A stretch of DNA of 64,000 bases from Salinarimonas rosea DSM 21201 (GCF_000429045.1 NZ_AUBC01000011.1:62001-126000), one strand, 5' to 3'. Shown: positions 42,813 through 53,790, numbered from the stretch's first letter. Notes: generated from the sequence alone by a model not told the origin. Made by a program: numbers and translations.

Positions 42813-43496
42813 TCACCGCACGACCAGCCCCTCGATCGCCCCGACGTTGCGCCCGCCGGTGTCGTCCGCATCCGAGGCCACCGCGACGCCCACCAGCACG
42901 CCCGGCTCCTCGCCGAAGGCGGCGCGGTGGTCGGCGGCGAGGTCGACCTCCTCGGCGAGCCAGGTGCCCGTCGGGGCGTCCGCGGGGCGGCGGATGAGGT
43001 AGACGCCGCGGCCGCGGGCGTAGGGGTTCTCGACGACGTCCCCGCGCCCCCCCGCGCCGCCGAAGACGTAGACGAGCAGCCGCCCGCGGCCGGAGAGCAG
43101 CAGCGAGCGCAGGCCCGTGCGCCCGGCCTCGGCCGCGGCGCGATCGGCCTCGGGCGCGAACGCGAAGTAGAGGGCGAGGGCGCGGTCGTCGCCGCCGCGC
43201 CGGCCGAGGTCGGTCGGCGGCGGGCCGGCATCGACCCGCCAGCGCCAGGCGGCGCGCGTGGCATCGAGCGCCGCCGGCGGCAGGCGCGCGGCGAGGACGG
43301 AGGAGCTGCGCTCGGCGACGACGGAGAGGCGGTCCGTCCCCTCGGCGGCATAGGTGGTGGCGGGGATGCCGCGAAACGCGATCTCCTCCCAGCCGGCGGC
43401 CTCGAGGCTCGGGCCGAAGGGGATCGGCGTCTGCGCGGCGGCGGGGGCGCCGAGAGCGAGGAGGACGGCGGCGGCGAGCAGGGTCTTGCGGATCAT
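42813..43496 (-). CDS. DUF3047 domain-containing secreted protein
   Basis: Protein of 227 residues with a cleavable signal peptide (MIRKTLLAAAVLLALGAPAAAQ). The mature part fits the uncharacterised DUF3047 family: an N-terminal GWEEIAFRGIPATTYAAE, the WRWRVDAGPPPTDLGRRGGDD segment and the C-terminal VGVAVASDADDTGGRNVGAI, a jelly-roll-like carbohydrate-binding pattern. No catalytic function is known. The ATG at 43496 was selected because the signal peptide starts there. Confidence 0.85.
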   Translation of the reverse strand: MIRKTLLAAAVLLALGAPAAAQTPIPFGPSLEAAGWEEIAFRGIPATTYAAEGTDRLSVVAERSSSVLAARLPPAALDATRAAWRWRVDAGPPPTDLGRRGGDDRALALYFAFAPEADRAAAEAGRTGLRSLLLSGRGRLLVYVFGGAGGRGDVVENPYARGRGVYLIRRPADAPTGTWLAEEVDLAADHRAAFGEEPGVLVGVAVASDADDTGGRNVGAIEGLVVR

Positions 43497-43568
43497 GACG
43501 GCTCCGGATCGGTTCGTGCTGCCCACGAAGCTACGACGCGTCCGGCCTCCGGGGCTCATGACATCGGC

Positions 43569-44576
43569 TCACGAAGCCGCGAGCGCGGCGCGCCCGCGGA
43601 AGCGGCGGCGATAGGCGCCGGGGCTCGTCGCGAGCCGCGTGCGGAAATGATGGCGGAGGGTCGCGAGCGTGCCGAAGCCGCAGGCGGCGGCGATGTCGTC
43701 GAGACGGGCGTCGGTGGTCTCGAGCAGGGTGCGGGCGCGGGCGAGGCGCTCGCGGACGAGCCACTCGCCGGGTGCGTGGCCGGTCGTCGCCTCGAAGCGA
43801 CGCTGGAAGGTGCGCGCGCTCATGCCCGCCTCGCCGGCCATCGCGGCGATGGTGTAGGGCCGGTCGAGGGAGGCGCGCAGACGGTCGAGGAGCGGGCCGA
43901 GCCGCGCGCCCTCGCGGGCCCGGGGCACCGGCGCCTCGACGAACTGCGCCTGCCCGCCGTCGCGGTGCGGCGGCACCACGAGCCGACGCGCGACGCTGTT
44001 GGCCGCCTGGGCCCCGAAATCCCGGCGGATCAGGTGGAGGCACAGATCGATGCCCGCCGCGCTGCCGGCGGAGGTGAGGACCGCGCCCTCGTCGACGTAG
44101 AGCACGTCCGGCCGCACCGTGAGGTCCGGGTAGGCGTCGGCGAGGGCGTCGGCGTAGCGCCAGTGCGTCGTGCAGGCGCGCCCGGCGAGCAGGCCCGCGG
44201 CCGCCAGCACGAAGACGCCCGAGCACAGGGAGAGGATCCGCGCGCCGCGGGCGTGGGCGCGCCGCAGCGCGTCGCGGATCGCCTCGGGTACCGGCGCGTC
44301 GGCCCCGCGCCAGCCGGGGACCACGATCGTCCCGGCCTCGTCGAGCAGCTCCGGCCCGCCGTCGCACAGGACCCGGACGCCGCCGGCGGCCCGCAGGGGG
44401 CCGGGCTCGGCGGCGGCGACGGCGAAGCGGTACCAGCCGTGTCCCATCTCCGGCCGCGCGAGGCCGAAGATCTCGACGGCGACGCCGAACTCGAAGGTGC
44501 ACAGCCCGTCATAGGCGAGGGCCACGACGAGCCGGTTGTCCGGCGGTGAGGGGCGGGGGGCGGACCGGTTTGGCAC
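43569..44576 (-). CDS. ftrA: GlxA/FtrA-type transcriptional regulator
   Basis: AraC-family regulator of 335 residues with an N-terminal DJ-1/PfpI-like domain (LVVALAYDGLCTFEFGVAVE; the nucleophile-elbow Cys in ILSLCSGVFVLAAAGLL; THWRYADALAD) and a C-terminal pair of helix-turn-helix motifs (YTIAAMAGEAGMSARTFQRR, RLDDIAAACGFGTLATLRHH). The pattern is that of FtrA. The GTG at 44576 was preferred over a further upstream TTG. It is divergent from a rhodanese gene, a neighbourhood seen with FtrA in other genomes, suggesting control of that gene. Confidence 0.85.
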   Translation of the reverse strand: MPNRSAPRPSPPDNRLVVALAYDGLCTFEFGVAVEIFGLARPEMGHGWYRFAVAAAEPGPLRAAGGVRVLCDGGPELLDEAGTIVVPGWRGADAPVPEAIRDALRRAHARGARILSLCSGVFVLAAAGLLAGRACTTHWRYADALADAYPDLTVRPDVLYVDEGAVLTSAGSAAGIDLCLHLIRRDFGAQAANSVARRLVVPPHRDGGQAQFVEAPVPRAREGARLGPLLDRLRASLDRPYTIAAMAGEAGMSARTFQRRFEATTGHAPGEWLVRERLARARTLLETTDARLDDIAAACGFGTLATLRHHFRTRLATSPGAYRRRFRGRAALAAS

Positions 44577-44668
44577 GATCTCGACGCTAGTCGGCGATCG
44601 CGCCGATCGCAAGCCCGCTGCCGACGGTGGAGGATCGCCGCGTTCGACACGCCATCCGGAGCGACACC

Positions 44669-45091
44669 ATGCCCACCGAGGTCACCGCCGTCCCCGCCGC
44701 GTCCGCCGCCGAGGCCGAGCGCCATTTCGCCGCGAAGCTCGCCTTCGAGACCGATTGCGACGACGTCCATGCCGCCCTCGCCGCGGGCTCGGCCGATTTC
44801 GCGGTTTTCGACGTGCGCGGCCCGGGCGCCTACGCGCGCGGCCACGTGCCGGGCGCGGGTCATCTGCCGCGCCGCGAGATCTCTGCCGGGCGCCTCGCCC
44901 CGATCCCGCCGACGACGCTCCTCGTCGTCTATTGCGCGGGGCCGCACTGCAACGGCGCCGACAAGGCGGCGCTCGCGCTGGCGCGGCTGGGGCGGCCGGT
45001 GAAGATCATGATCGGCGGCATCACCGGCTGGCGCGACGAGGGTTTCCCGCTGGCGACCGGCACGGCGTCGGGCACGCTCGCAGAAACCTGA
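44669..45091 (+). CDS. Rhodanese-like protein
   Basis: Single-domain sulfurtransferase-like protein of 140 residues. The rhodanese fold is seen in FAVFDVRGPGAYARGHVPGAGHLP and GITGWRDEGFPL. The active-site loop is VVYCAGPHCNGADKAA, with the catalytic Cys in YCAGPHCN. The ATG at 44669 starts MPTEVTAVPA; the frame upstream is open but unconserved. It lies 92 bp from ftrA, which points the other way. The physiological sulfur acceptor is unknown. Confidence 0.88.
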   Translation: MPTEVTAVPAASAAEAERHFAAKLAFETDCDDVHAALAAGSADFAVFDVRGPGAYARGHVPGAGHLPRREISAGRLAPIPPTTLLVVYCAGPHCNGADKAALALARLGRPVKIMIGGITGWRDEGFPLATGTASGTLAET

Positions 45092-45261
45092 TCGGGGTCT
45101 TCGAAGCGATCGTCGATCGGCTCGGCGGCAGGCCGCGAGGGATGCCTGCCGGCCTGCCGACGCACCCCGTTCCCCCCGAATGCCGCCACCCCCTTGCCCC
45201 GGCCCCCCGAACGCGCGACACCTTGCCCGACCCCACACCAACACACCGAGCCGAAGCCCCC

Positions 45262-46659
45262 ATGCCGTCCCCGCATCTCCCCGACGTCCTCGCCCGCATC
45301 GACGCCGACCTCGACGCCTCGCTCGAGCGGCTCTTCGCCTGGCTGGCGATCCCCTCGATCTCCACCGATCCGGCCTATGCCGAGCACTGCGTCGCGGCGG
45401 CGCGGTTCATCCGCCAGGACCTGGCGAGCCTCGGGGTCGCGGCCGAGGTCCGGGACGTGCCCGGTGCGCATCCCGCGGTGGTCGGGCGCGTCGACGGGCC
45501 CTCGGGCAAGCCGCATGCGCTGTTCTACGGGCACTACGACGTCCAGCCGGTCGACCCGCTCGACCTGTGGGAGAGCCCGCCTTTCACCCCCGTGCGCAAG
45601 ACGCTTCCCGACGGGCGCGAGGTGATCGTCGCGCGCGGCGCCTGCGACGACAAGGGCCAGGTGATGACCTTCGTCGAGGCCTGCCGGGCCTGGAAGGCCG
45701 TCACCGGATCGCTGCCGATCGGGCTCACCTTCCTGATCGAGGGCGAGGAGGAGAACGGCTCGAAGGGACTGCCCGCCTTCGTCGAGGCGATCCGGGACGA
45801 GCTCGCCGGCGATCTCGCGCTCGTCTGCGACACCACCCAGTGGGACCCGCAGACCCCCGCCGTCACCGCCTCGCTGCGTGGCCTCGCCTACGACGAGGTG
45901 ATCGTGCGCGCCGCCGATCGCGACCTGCATTCGGGCCTGTTCGGCGGGGCCGCCGCGAACCCGATCCACATTCTCGGCAAGATCGTCGGCGACCTGCACG
46001 ACGAGACCGGCCGTGTGACGCTCGAGGGCTTCTACGACGGCGTGTCGGAGCCCCCGCCGGAGGTGCGCGCCCGCTGGGAGGCGCTCGGCCTCACCTCCGA
46101 GCAGCTTCTCGGCCCGATCGGCCTGTCGCAGCCGGCCGGCGAGCGCGACCGGATGATCATCGAGATGATCCAGTCGCGCCCCACCTGCGACGTCAACGGC
46201 ATCGTCGGCGGCTACATCGGCGAGGGCACGAAGACCGTCATCGCCGCGCAGGCCTCGGCGAAGATCTCCTTCCGCCTCGTCGGCGACCAGGACCCGGAGG
46301 CGGTCTCGGCGGCGCTCGAGAAGCACGTCGCCGCCCGGGTGCCGGCGGATTGCTCCTACGAGATCGTCCGCCACAAGGGCTCGCGTGCGATCTCGCTGCC
46401 CTACGACATGCCGGCGCTCGCCGCCGCCGAGACGGCGCTCGCGGCCGAGTGGCCGAACCCGCCCGTGATCATCGGCTCGGGCGGCTCGATCCCGATCGTC
46501 GGCGACTTCAAGCGCACGCTCGGCCTCGACACGCTCCTCGTCGGCTTCGGGCTGGACGACGACCGGGTGCACTCGCCCAACGAGAAGTACGACCTAGCGA
46601 GCTTCCACAAGGGCATCCGCTCCTGGGCGCGGATCCTGGCGGAGCTGGCGAAGGACTGA
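45262..46659 (+). CDS. M20-family dipeptidase
   Basis: Cytosolic metallopeptidase of 465 residues resembling CNDP-type dipeptidases. Zinc-binding elements are YGHYDVQPVDP, RGACDDKGQVMTF and LIEGEEENGSKGLP (catalytic Glu in EGEEE), with the dimerisation-domain His in RDLHSGLFGGAAANP and the C-terminal zinc His in VHSPNEKYDL. The start ATG gives the common N-terminus for the family. It is a single gene, converging on the HTH-ImmA gene with a 25-bp gap. Confidence 0.93.
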   Translation: MPSPHLPDVLARIDADLDASLERLFAWLAIPSISTDPAYAEHCVAAARFIRQDLASLGVAAEVRDVPGAHPAVVGRVDGPSGKPHALFYGHYDVQPVDPLDLWESPPFTPVRKTLPDGREVIVARGACDDKGQVMTFVEACRAWKAVTGSLPIGLTFLIEGEEENGSKGLPAFVEAIRDELAGDLALVCDTTQWDPQTPAVTASLRGLAYDEVIVRAADRDLHSGLFGGAAANPIHILGKIVGDLHDETGRVTLEGFYDGVSEPPPEVRARWEALGLTSEQLLGPIGLSQPAGERDRMIIEMIQSRPTCDVNGIVGGYIGEGTKTVIAAQASAKISFRLVGDQDPEAVSAALEKHVAARVPADCSYEIVRHKGSRAISLPYDMPALAAAETALAAEWPNPPVIIGSGGSIPIVGDFKRTLGLDTLLVGFGLDDDRVHSPNEKYDLASFHKGIRSWARILAELAKD

Positions 46660-46684
46660 TCGGGCGAGCGGTTCGCGGGCGCCC

Positions 46685-48247
46685 TCAGGCGTCCGCGAAA
46701 CGATCGGCGTTGTTGTCGTACTGGTGATGCACGACGCGCAGCGTCGTGCCGAAGTGGCGCGCAACCCTCTCCATCGGCACGCCCTCCTCGACCATGTGGA
46801 CCACCCCCTCGGCAGGCGCCAGGAACTCCGCCGCGAACGCGCGCCCGACCGCTTGACGGTCGGTGTAACGATTCGCCACGCAGGAGGCTCGGCTCTCGAA
46901 GACGAGGTAGTCCCCGATCGCGCGCGCGAGGGTGAACGCGGTTCGCTCCGGCCCGTCGTCCTCGACGACGACGATCGGGCCGGCCTCCGCATGTCCCTGG
47001 TATCCGCAAAGGACCGCGGGTGCCTTCGTCTCGCTCGCCGCGAAGTAGTCGGATCCGAAGCTCTCCGCCAGATGCTCGAGATCGATCAAGGTCGCAGACG
47101 GGCCGAGGCCCATGGCCTGCCGAAGCGACCTCGCCATCGCCGTCCCGCGCTGCCAGGGCCGCGCACTCGTCGGCAGGCGAACCGCCGAGAGCTGACGGGC
47201 GAGCTCGGGCAGCCGCCGCATCGTGTTGACGCCTGCGTGATCGCGCAACTCCCCCGAGACCCACTCGGAGGCGGCGCCCAGCTCGTCGTCGAGCACGGCG
47301 GAGGCGAAATCGAGCCGCACGTCCTCGTCGGGCATGGTCTCGATCAGCCTGCGGATCGCATCCGCACGCGCGTCGCCGAGGTCGTAGGGCGAGATTCCGA
47401 GTGCGCCGGCAGTCCGTGCGAAGGCATGCTCGGCCGGGAAGGCGCGCGTCTCCTCCAGACGTGCGAGCTTCGCCTGCATCGGCCGGTCGAACCGACGGCC
47501 GGCCCGCAGTCGTGTGGCCACGGGCTGGAGAACGTGCGCGATCAGGTCGTGCTCGAGCTCTTCCAAGGCCAGGAAGGCCGCATCGCGCGCCATGGTGATC
47601 GGCCCCCGCACGATTCGCTCGATTCGAGGACCGTGCGACTTGAGGGCGATCGACACCTGGCCGGACGCAGCGGCGAACGTACCGAGAGGATGAGGCGCAT
47701 CGCGCCGATAGAGCATGCGCCACCAATCGTCCAGGAGCGCTCCGGCCCAGGCCTCCAGGTCCGTCTCCAGGCCCACGGTCGCGATGCCCTGGCCATCCCG
47801 ACGCGGCAGATGCGCAAGCACGGCGCCGCGCACGCCGTCGTCCGGTGCGCCGTCGAAGCGCACCGTCAGGAACGACGGCTCGGCGGCCGATGCCTCGATC
47901 GCCTCCTGCGCGCGCGCCGGCGCATCGAGAAGGCCGAGTTCCGAGGCCTTCTCGCGTCCGAGATCGGTCAATTCCGGCACCGACGCACGTCCATCCTGCC
48001 GCACCGTCACGAGCGTGGCACCGACGAGTGCGCTCAGCGAACGACTCACGTTCGGCTGTGCACGACCGGCGAGCTCCGACAGCGCGCTGATGCTCTGCGG
48101 GGCCTCGCGACCGATCAGGCCGAGCAACTCCCGGTTTCCTGCCGATGCGAGAACCTTGAAAGCGTCCTCCGGGGCCGAGGTCGCGACCGCGCGCACGCGT
48201 GCCAGCATGCGGTCCCGCAGGTCGTTTCCCGAAATCGTGCTAGTCAT
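46685..48247 (-). CDS. Winged-helix protein with degenerate ImmA/IrrE metallopeptidase domain
   Basis: Protein of 520 residues. Residues about 28-100 are a MarR/TumA-like winged helix (NRELLGLIGREAPQSISALS, AQPNVSRSLSAL). Residues 120-370 match nothing recognised. The last 140 residues follow the ImmA/IrrE (DUF955) layout: IDLEHLAESFG, then PIVVVEDDGPERTAFTLARA, AAEFLAPAEGVV and MERVARHFGTTLRVVHHQ. In active members FTLAHExGH holds the zinc site; here it reads FTLARAIGDY (near residue 440), so both His and the Glu are lost and proteolysis is unlikely. It overlaps the TumE-like gene by 8 bp and presumably acts as its DNA-binding antitoxin or regulator. AT content appears higher than in flanking genes. 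Confidence 0.75.
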   Translation of the reverse strand: MTSTISGNDLRDRMLARVRAVATSAPEDAFKVLASAGNRELLGLIGREAPQSISALSELAGRAQPNVSRSLSALVGATLVTVRQDGRASVPELTDLGREKASELGLLDAPARAQEAIEASAAEPSFLTVRFDGAPDDGVRGAVLAHLPRRDGQGIATVGLETDLEAWAGALLDDWWRMLYRRDAPHPLGTFAAASGQVSIALKSHGPRIERIVRGPITMARDAAFLALEELEHDLIAHVLQPVATRLRAGRRFDRPMQAKLARLEETRAFPAEHAFARTAGALGISPYDLGDARADAIRRLIETMPDEDVRLDFASAVLDDELGAASEWVSGELRDHAGVNTMRRLPELARQLSAVRLPTSARPWQRGTAMARSLRQAMGLGPSATLIDLEHLAESFGSDYFAASETKAPAVLCGYQGHAEAGPIVVVEDDGPERTAFTLARAIGDYLVFESRASCVANRYTDRQAVGRAFAAEFLAPAEGVVHMVEEGVPMERVARHFGTTLRVVHHQYDNNADRFADA

Positions 48248-48608
48248 CGGTCTTATCCTCGAAAACGAACGGAATCCCCCGCCGTTCGCATGCAGCCCGG
48301 CTCCGCGCGAAGAAGTCTTCGATCAGCGCTTCCGCAGTCGTGAACTCGTAGCGGACCCGCTGCTCGACGCGTCCGTCACGATGCTCGTGATCGAAGGGAT
48401 CATCCTCGGCTGCGCCGTCGAACCCATGAGAATTGTCGAAGCCGAGCACTCGGTTCTTCTCTGCCATCAGGTTCAGGGCGTAATCGATGCCACGGGGGCG
48501 GCCGGGCGTCACGTCGCACCACTCCGCACGAATAGCCATGATCCACCCATTGCGCAGCCGGTAGGTTCCCGCGAGCTCGATCAAGCCGGCCAGCTCGCGA
48601 TCGAACAT
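48240..48608 (-). CDS. TumE-like (DUF6516) small protein, putative toxin
   Basis: Protein of 122 residues. The central part GIDYALNLMAEKNRVLGFDN followed by SHGF, an acidic/His stretch (DDPFDHEHRD) and the C-terminal RYEFTTAEALIEDFF matches the TumE toxin family layout, in which the central basic/His residues are thought to be functional; the assignment is by pattern memory, not a search. The ATG at 48608 sits directly after a hairpin whose loop holds the GGGGGA ribosome-binding site. It is the first gene of a two-gene unit with the winged-helix/ImmA protein. Confidence 0.65.
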   Translation of the reverse strand: MFDRELAGLIELAGTYRLRNGWIMAIRAEWCDVTPGRPRGIDYALNLMAEKNRVLGFDNSHGFDGAAEDDPFDHEHRDGRVEQRVRYEFTTAEALIEDFFARSRAACERRGIPFVFEDKTDD

Positions 48609-48625
48609 ATATCGTCCCCCGATAT
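48606..48625 (-). promoter_or_regulatory. Inverted repeat around the TumE-like ribosome-binding site
   Basis: On the minus strand ATATCG-GGGGA-CGATAT is immediately followed by ATG. The 6-bp arms are perfect and the Shine-Dalgarno sequence is in the loop. It could be an operator for the partner winged-helix protein or an mRNA hairpin tuning translation. Confidence 0.55.
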
Positions 48626-48926
48626 GAGACAAGGACTCTTGACGATCCGTTTCGTTCCCGAGTGCCAACGTCGCACTCGCGCAACAGCTTCGTCGTCGGT
48701 GCGAGGTCCCGTGCGACCTGTTCTCGGCTCTGTGCAGGTCCCCCAAGCACAGCCGAGCCTAAAGGCCGCCCGATCGCATGACAATAGTTCCACCAGCAGA
48801 TGCTTGCATGGAAGTTCGGACCACGGCGAACCCGCAAGCGGCCCCCGCTCCCGGACGACGCCTTGACGCGCGCCCCGGCAGACGTCACCTCTGTCCCGGT
48901 TCCCCGCACGACCCGGACGCGTCCCC
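48609..48926. other. Divergent intergenic region between TumE-like gene and ispG
   Basis: About 318 bp with no convincing gene on either strand. It is visibly less GC-rich than the surroundings. Apart from the hairpin next to the TumE-like start, no structure could be assigned; promoters for both directions must be here. Confidence 0.6.
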
Positions 48927-50198
48927 ATGAGCCTTCTCGCCGAAGCCGACCACACCAAGTCCGGCCCCGCCGTTCGCCACCGGACCGTCGGCGTGATGAT
49001 CGGTCCTGTGCAGGTCGGCGGCGGCGCGCCGATCGTCGTGCAGTCGATGACGAACACCGACACGGCGGACATCGACGCCACGGTCGCGCAGGTCGCCAGG
49101 CTGGCGCGGGCGGGCTCGGAGATCGTGCGCATCACCGTCGACCGGGACGAGGCCGCGGCCGCCGTGCCGAAGATCCGCGAGCGGCTCGACCGGATCGGAT
49201 GCGACGTGCCGCTCGTCGGCGACTTCCACTACATCGGTCACAAGCTGCTCGACGATCACCCGGCCTGCGCCGAGGCGCTGGCGAAGTATCGCATCAACCC
49301 GGGCAACGTCGGCTTCAAGGACAAGAAGGACCGGCAGTTCTCGATGATCGTCGAGAAGGCGATCCAGCACGGTAAGGCCGTGCGCATCGGCGCGAATTGG
49401 GGCTCGCTCGACCAGGAGCTGCTCACCCACCTTATGGACCTCAACGCCGCGCAACCCGCGCCGCTTCCGGCCGGGGCGATCACCCGCGAGGCCATGGTGC
49501 AGTCGGCGCTGCTCTCGGCGGAGCGCGCCATCGAGATCGGGCTGCCGAAGGAGAGCATCGTCATCTCGGCCAAGGTCTCGAACGTGCAGGACCTGATCGC
49601 GGTCTATCGCGAGCTGGCGCGCCGCTCGGACTACGCCCTGCACCTGGGCCTCACGGAGGCCGGGATGGGCTCGAAGGGCATCGTCGCCTCCTCCGCCGCG
49701 CTGGGCGTGCTGCTGCAGGAGGGGATCGGCGACACGATCCGCTTCTCGCTCACGCCGGAGCCCGGCGGCGACCGCACGCTCGAGGTGAAGACGGCGCAGG
49801 AGCTGCTTCAGACGATGGGCTTTCGCACCTTCGTCCCGCTGGTGGCCGCCTGCCCGGGCTGCGGGCGCACGACGTCGACCGTCTTCCAGGAGCTCGCCGG
49901 AGACATCCAGCGCTGGATCGATGCGTCCATGCCCGAGTGGAAGACGACGCATCCGGGCGTGGAAGAGCTCAACGTCGCGGTGATGGGCTGCATCGTCAAC
50001 GGGCCGGGCGAGTCGAAGCACGCCGACATCGGCATCTCGCTCCCCGGCACCGGCGAGGCGCCCGCCGCCCCGGTCTTCATCGACGGCAAGAAGGCGGTGA
50101 CCCTGCGCGGCGCGACCATCGCCGCCGACTTCAAGGCCCTCGTGGTCGAGTACATCGACCGCCGCTACGGCAAGGCCGACCGCTCCGCGGCGGAGTAG
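48927..50198 (+). CDS. ispG: 4-hydroxy-3-methylbut-2-en-1-yl diphosphate synthase
   Basis: Iron-sulfur enzyme of the MEP isoprenoid pathway (flavodoxin-dependent form). The 423-residue protein has the TIM-barrel part ([38 protein letters not shown]) and the 4Fe-4S domain with cysteines in AACPGCGRT and the following GCIVNGPGE. Length is normal for alphaproteobacteria. The ATG start ([20 protein letters not shown]) fits the family. Confidence 0.97.
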   Translation: MSLLAEADHTKSGPAVRHRTVGVMIGPVQVGGGAPIVVQSMTNTDTADIDATVAQVARLARAGSEIVRITVDRDEAAAAVPKIRERLDRIGCDVPLVGDFHYIGHKLLDDHPACAEALAKYRINPGNVGFKDKKDRQFSMIVEKAIQHGKAVRIGANWGSLDQELLTHLMDLNAAQPAPLPAGAITREAMVQSALLSAERAIEIGLPKESIVISAKVSNVQDLIAVYRELARRSDYALHLGLTEAGMGSKGIVASSAALGVLLQEGIGDTIRFSLTPEPGGDRTLEVKTAQELLQTMGFRTFVPLVAACPGCGRTTSTVFQELAGDIQRWIDASMPEWKTTHPGVEELNVAVMGCIVNGPGESKHADIGISLPGTGEAPAAPVFIDGKKAVTLRGATIAADFKALVVEYIDRRYGKADRSAAE

Positions 50199-50217
50199 GT
50201 GGATCGCGCCGGGCGGC

Positions 50218-52110
<1,893 letters not shown>

Positions 52111-52205
52111 GGGGGGAACGTCGTGCTTCCTCGGAGCCTCGTCAACCGACGCGCGGCCCGCGCGGTTCACTTGACGCGTCGCCGCGGGGACACGATGACG
52201 TGCGC

Positions 52206-52670
52206 ATGCGCCTCGTCCTCTACCAGCCCGACATACCGCAGAATACCGGCACGATGGTGCGCCTCGCCGCCTGCCTCGGGGCGGCGGTCGACATCGTCGA
52301 GCCCGCCGGCTTCGACGTCTCGGACCGCAACTTCCGCCGTGCCGGCATGGATTATCTCGACCGGGTGGAGATCGTGCGGCACCGCTCGTGGGACGCCTTC
52401 CAGGACTGGCGGCGGGAGGCGGGCGTGCGGCTCGTGCTGGCGACGACGCACGCCGAGATCCGCTACACCGATTTCGCCTTCGCGCCCGGCGACGCCATCC
52501 TGATGGGGCGCGAATCCGCGGGCGTGCCCGATGCGGTGCACGCGGCGGCCGAGGCGCGGGTGACGATCCCGATGCGCGCCGGCTTCCGCTCGCTCAACGT
52601 CGCGGTCGCGGCGGCGATGGTGCTGGGCGAGGCCTGCCGGCAGGCCGGCTGGGCGGGGATCGACCGGTGA
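52206..52670 (+). CDS. trmL: tRNA (cytidine(34)-2'-O)-methyltransferase
   Basis: SPOUT-class methyltransferase of 154 residues that modifies the wobble base of certain leucine tRNAs. The N-terminal LVLYQPDIPQNTGTMVRLAA, the central RNFRRAGMDYLD and the trefoil-knot AdoMet site (ILMGRESAGVP, RSLNVAVAAAMVLGEACRQ) are all intact. The ATG at 52206 starts MRLVLYQ; an in-frame GTG at 52200 is also possible. Confidence 0.94.
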   Translation: MRLVLYQPDIPQNTGTMVRLAACLGAAVDIVEPAGFDVSDRNFRRAGMDYLDRVEIVRHRSWDAFQDWRREAGVRLVLATTHAEIRYTDFAFAPGDAILMGRESAGVPDAVHAAAEARVTIPMRAGFRSLNVAVAAAMVLGEACRQAGWAGIDR

Positions 52671-52803
52671 GCCGGCCGAGCACCCGCCACGTTGCGGAAA
52701 GCGTTGTCACCCGAGCGTCACGCGCGCTTGCTACCGCGACAGCCGAGGCGCGCGTTTGCGTGCTGCATTCCCCGCGCTCCACTCCTTCGACGAGGTTTCC
52801 CGC

Positions 52804-53790
52804 ATGAAGACGATGCTCCGCCCCGTGATCGCCGGCCTCGCGCTCGCGTCGGTCTCTACGCTCGCGCTCGCCCAGTCGGGCTCCATCACGGTCTACACGT
52901 CGCAGCCCACCGAGCAGATGGCGACCATCGTCGAGGCCTTCAACGAGGCCCATCCGGACATCCAGGTCGAGGTGTTCCGCTCGGGCACGACGGAGGTCGT
53001 CAATCGCCTCCAGGCCGAGTTCACCGCCGGCTCGACCCCCGCCGACGTGCTCCTCATCGCCGACGCCGTGGCGATGACGCAGCTGAAGAACGACGGCCGC
53101 CTCGCCGCCTATCCGGACGCGCCGGTCGAGGGCCTGCCCTCCGCCGTCATCGATCCCGACATGACCTTCTTCGGCACCAAGCTGATCACGACGGGCATCG
53201 TCTACAACACCGAGCTCGTCGAGACGCCGCCGACGTCCTGGATGGACCTGACGCAGCCCGAGGCCGCCGCCTCGCTGACGATGCCGAGCCCGCTCTACTC
53301 GGGCGCCGCCGTCTACCACGTCGGCACCATGGTGCAGCAGCCGCAGTTCGGCTGGGGCTACTACGAGACGCTGGCCGAGAACGGCGCCATCGCCGGGCGC
53401 GGCAACGGCGGCGTGCTCGAGGCGGTGGCCCGCGGCGAGAAGGCCTACGGCATCATCGTCGACTTCATGCCGCTCAACGCTGCCGCCGACGGCTCGCCGG
53501 TCGGCTTCGTCTTCCCGTCGGAGGGCGTCTCCGCCATCACGGAGCCGGTGGCGATCGTCGAGGGGACGGACAACATGGAGGCCGCGCAGGCCTTCGTCGA
53601 CTGGACGCTGTCGCAGGCCGGGCAGGCGCTGTCGGCCTCGCAGGGCTACATCCCGCTCATCGACGGCGTGGACCTGCCCGAGGGCCGTCCCGCTCCCTCG
53701 CAGCTGACGATCCTCGAGGCGGACCTCGGCGAGATGATCGCGAACGACGAGGCGAACAAGCGCGCCTTCGCCGACCTGTTCGGCGGCTGA
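52804..53790 (+). CDS. ABC transporter substrate-binding protein (iron/phosphonate type)
   Basis: Periplasmic binding protein of 328 residues with a signal peptide (LRPVIAGLALASVSTLALAQ). The mature start GSITVYTSQPTEQMATIVEAF and DVLLIADAVAMTQLKNDG are typical of the cluster that includes ferric-iron (FbpA) and 2-aminoethylphosphonate binders; the exact ligand cannot be told. GAGG eight bases before the ATG supports the start. The permease gene follows after 4 bp; no cognate ATPase is encoded next to them. Confidence 0.9.
   Translation: MKTMLRPVIAGLALASVSTLALAQSGSITVYTSQPTEQMATIVEAFNEAHPDIQVEVFRSGTTEVVNRLQAEFTAGSTPADVLLIADAVAMTQLKNDGRLAAYPDAPVEGLPSAVIDPDMTFFGTKLITTGIVYNTELVETPPTSWMDLTQPEAAASLTMPSPLYSGAAVYHVGTMVQQPQFGWGYYETLAENGAIAGRGNGGVLEAVARGEKAYGIIVDFMPLNAAADGSPVGFVFPSEGVSAITEPVAIVEGTDNMEAAQAFVDWTLSQAGQALSASQGYIPLIDGVDLPEGRPAPSQLTILEADLGEMIANDEANKRAFADLFGG

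Noticed and set aside
46685-48247. Active ImmA/IrrE protease
   Set aside because: The HExxH residues are all replaced (FTLARAIGDY), so proteolytic function is not supported.
48640-48909. Minus-strand frame continuing upstream of the TumE-like gene
   Set aside because: The extension has no family resemblance and passes through the intergenic hairpin; the start at 48608 fits the family and the ribosome-binding site.
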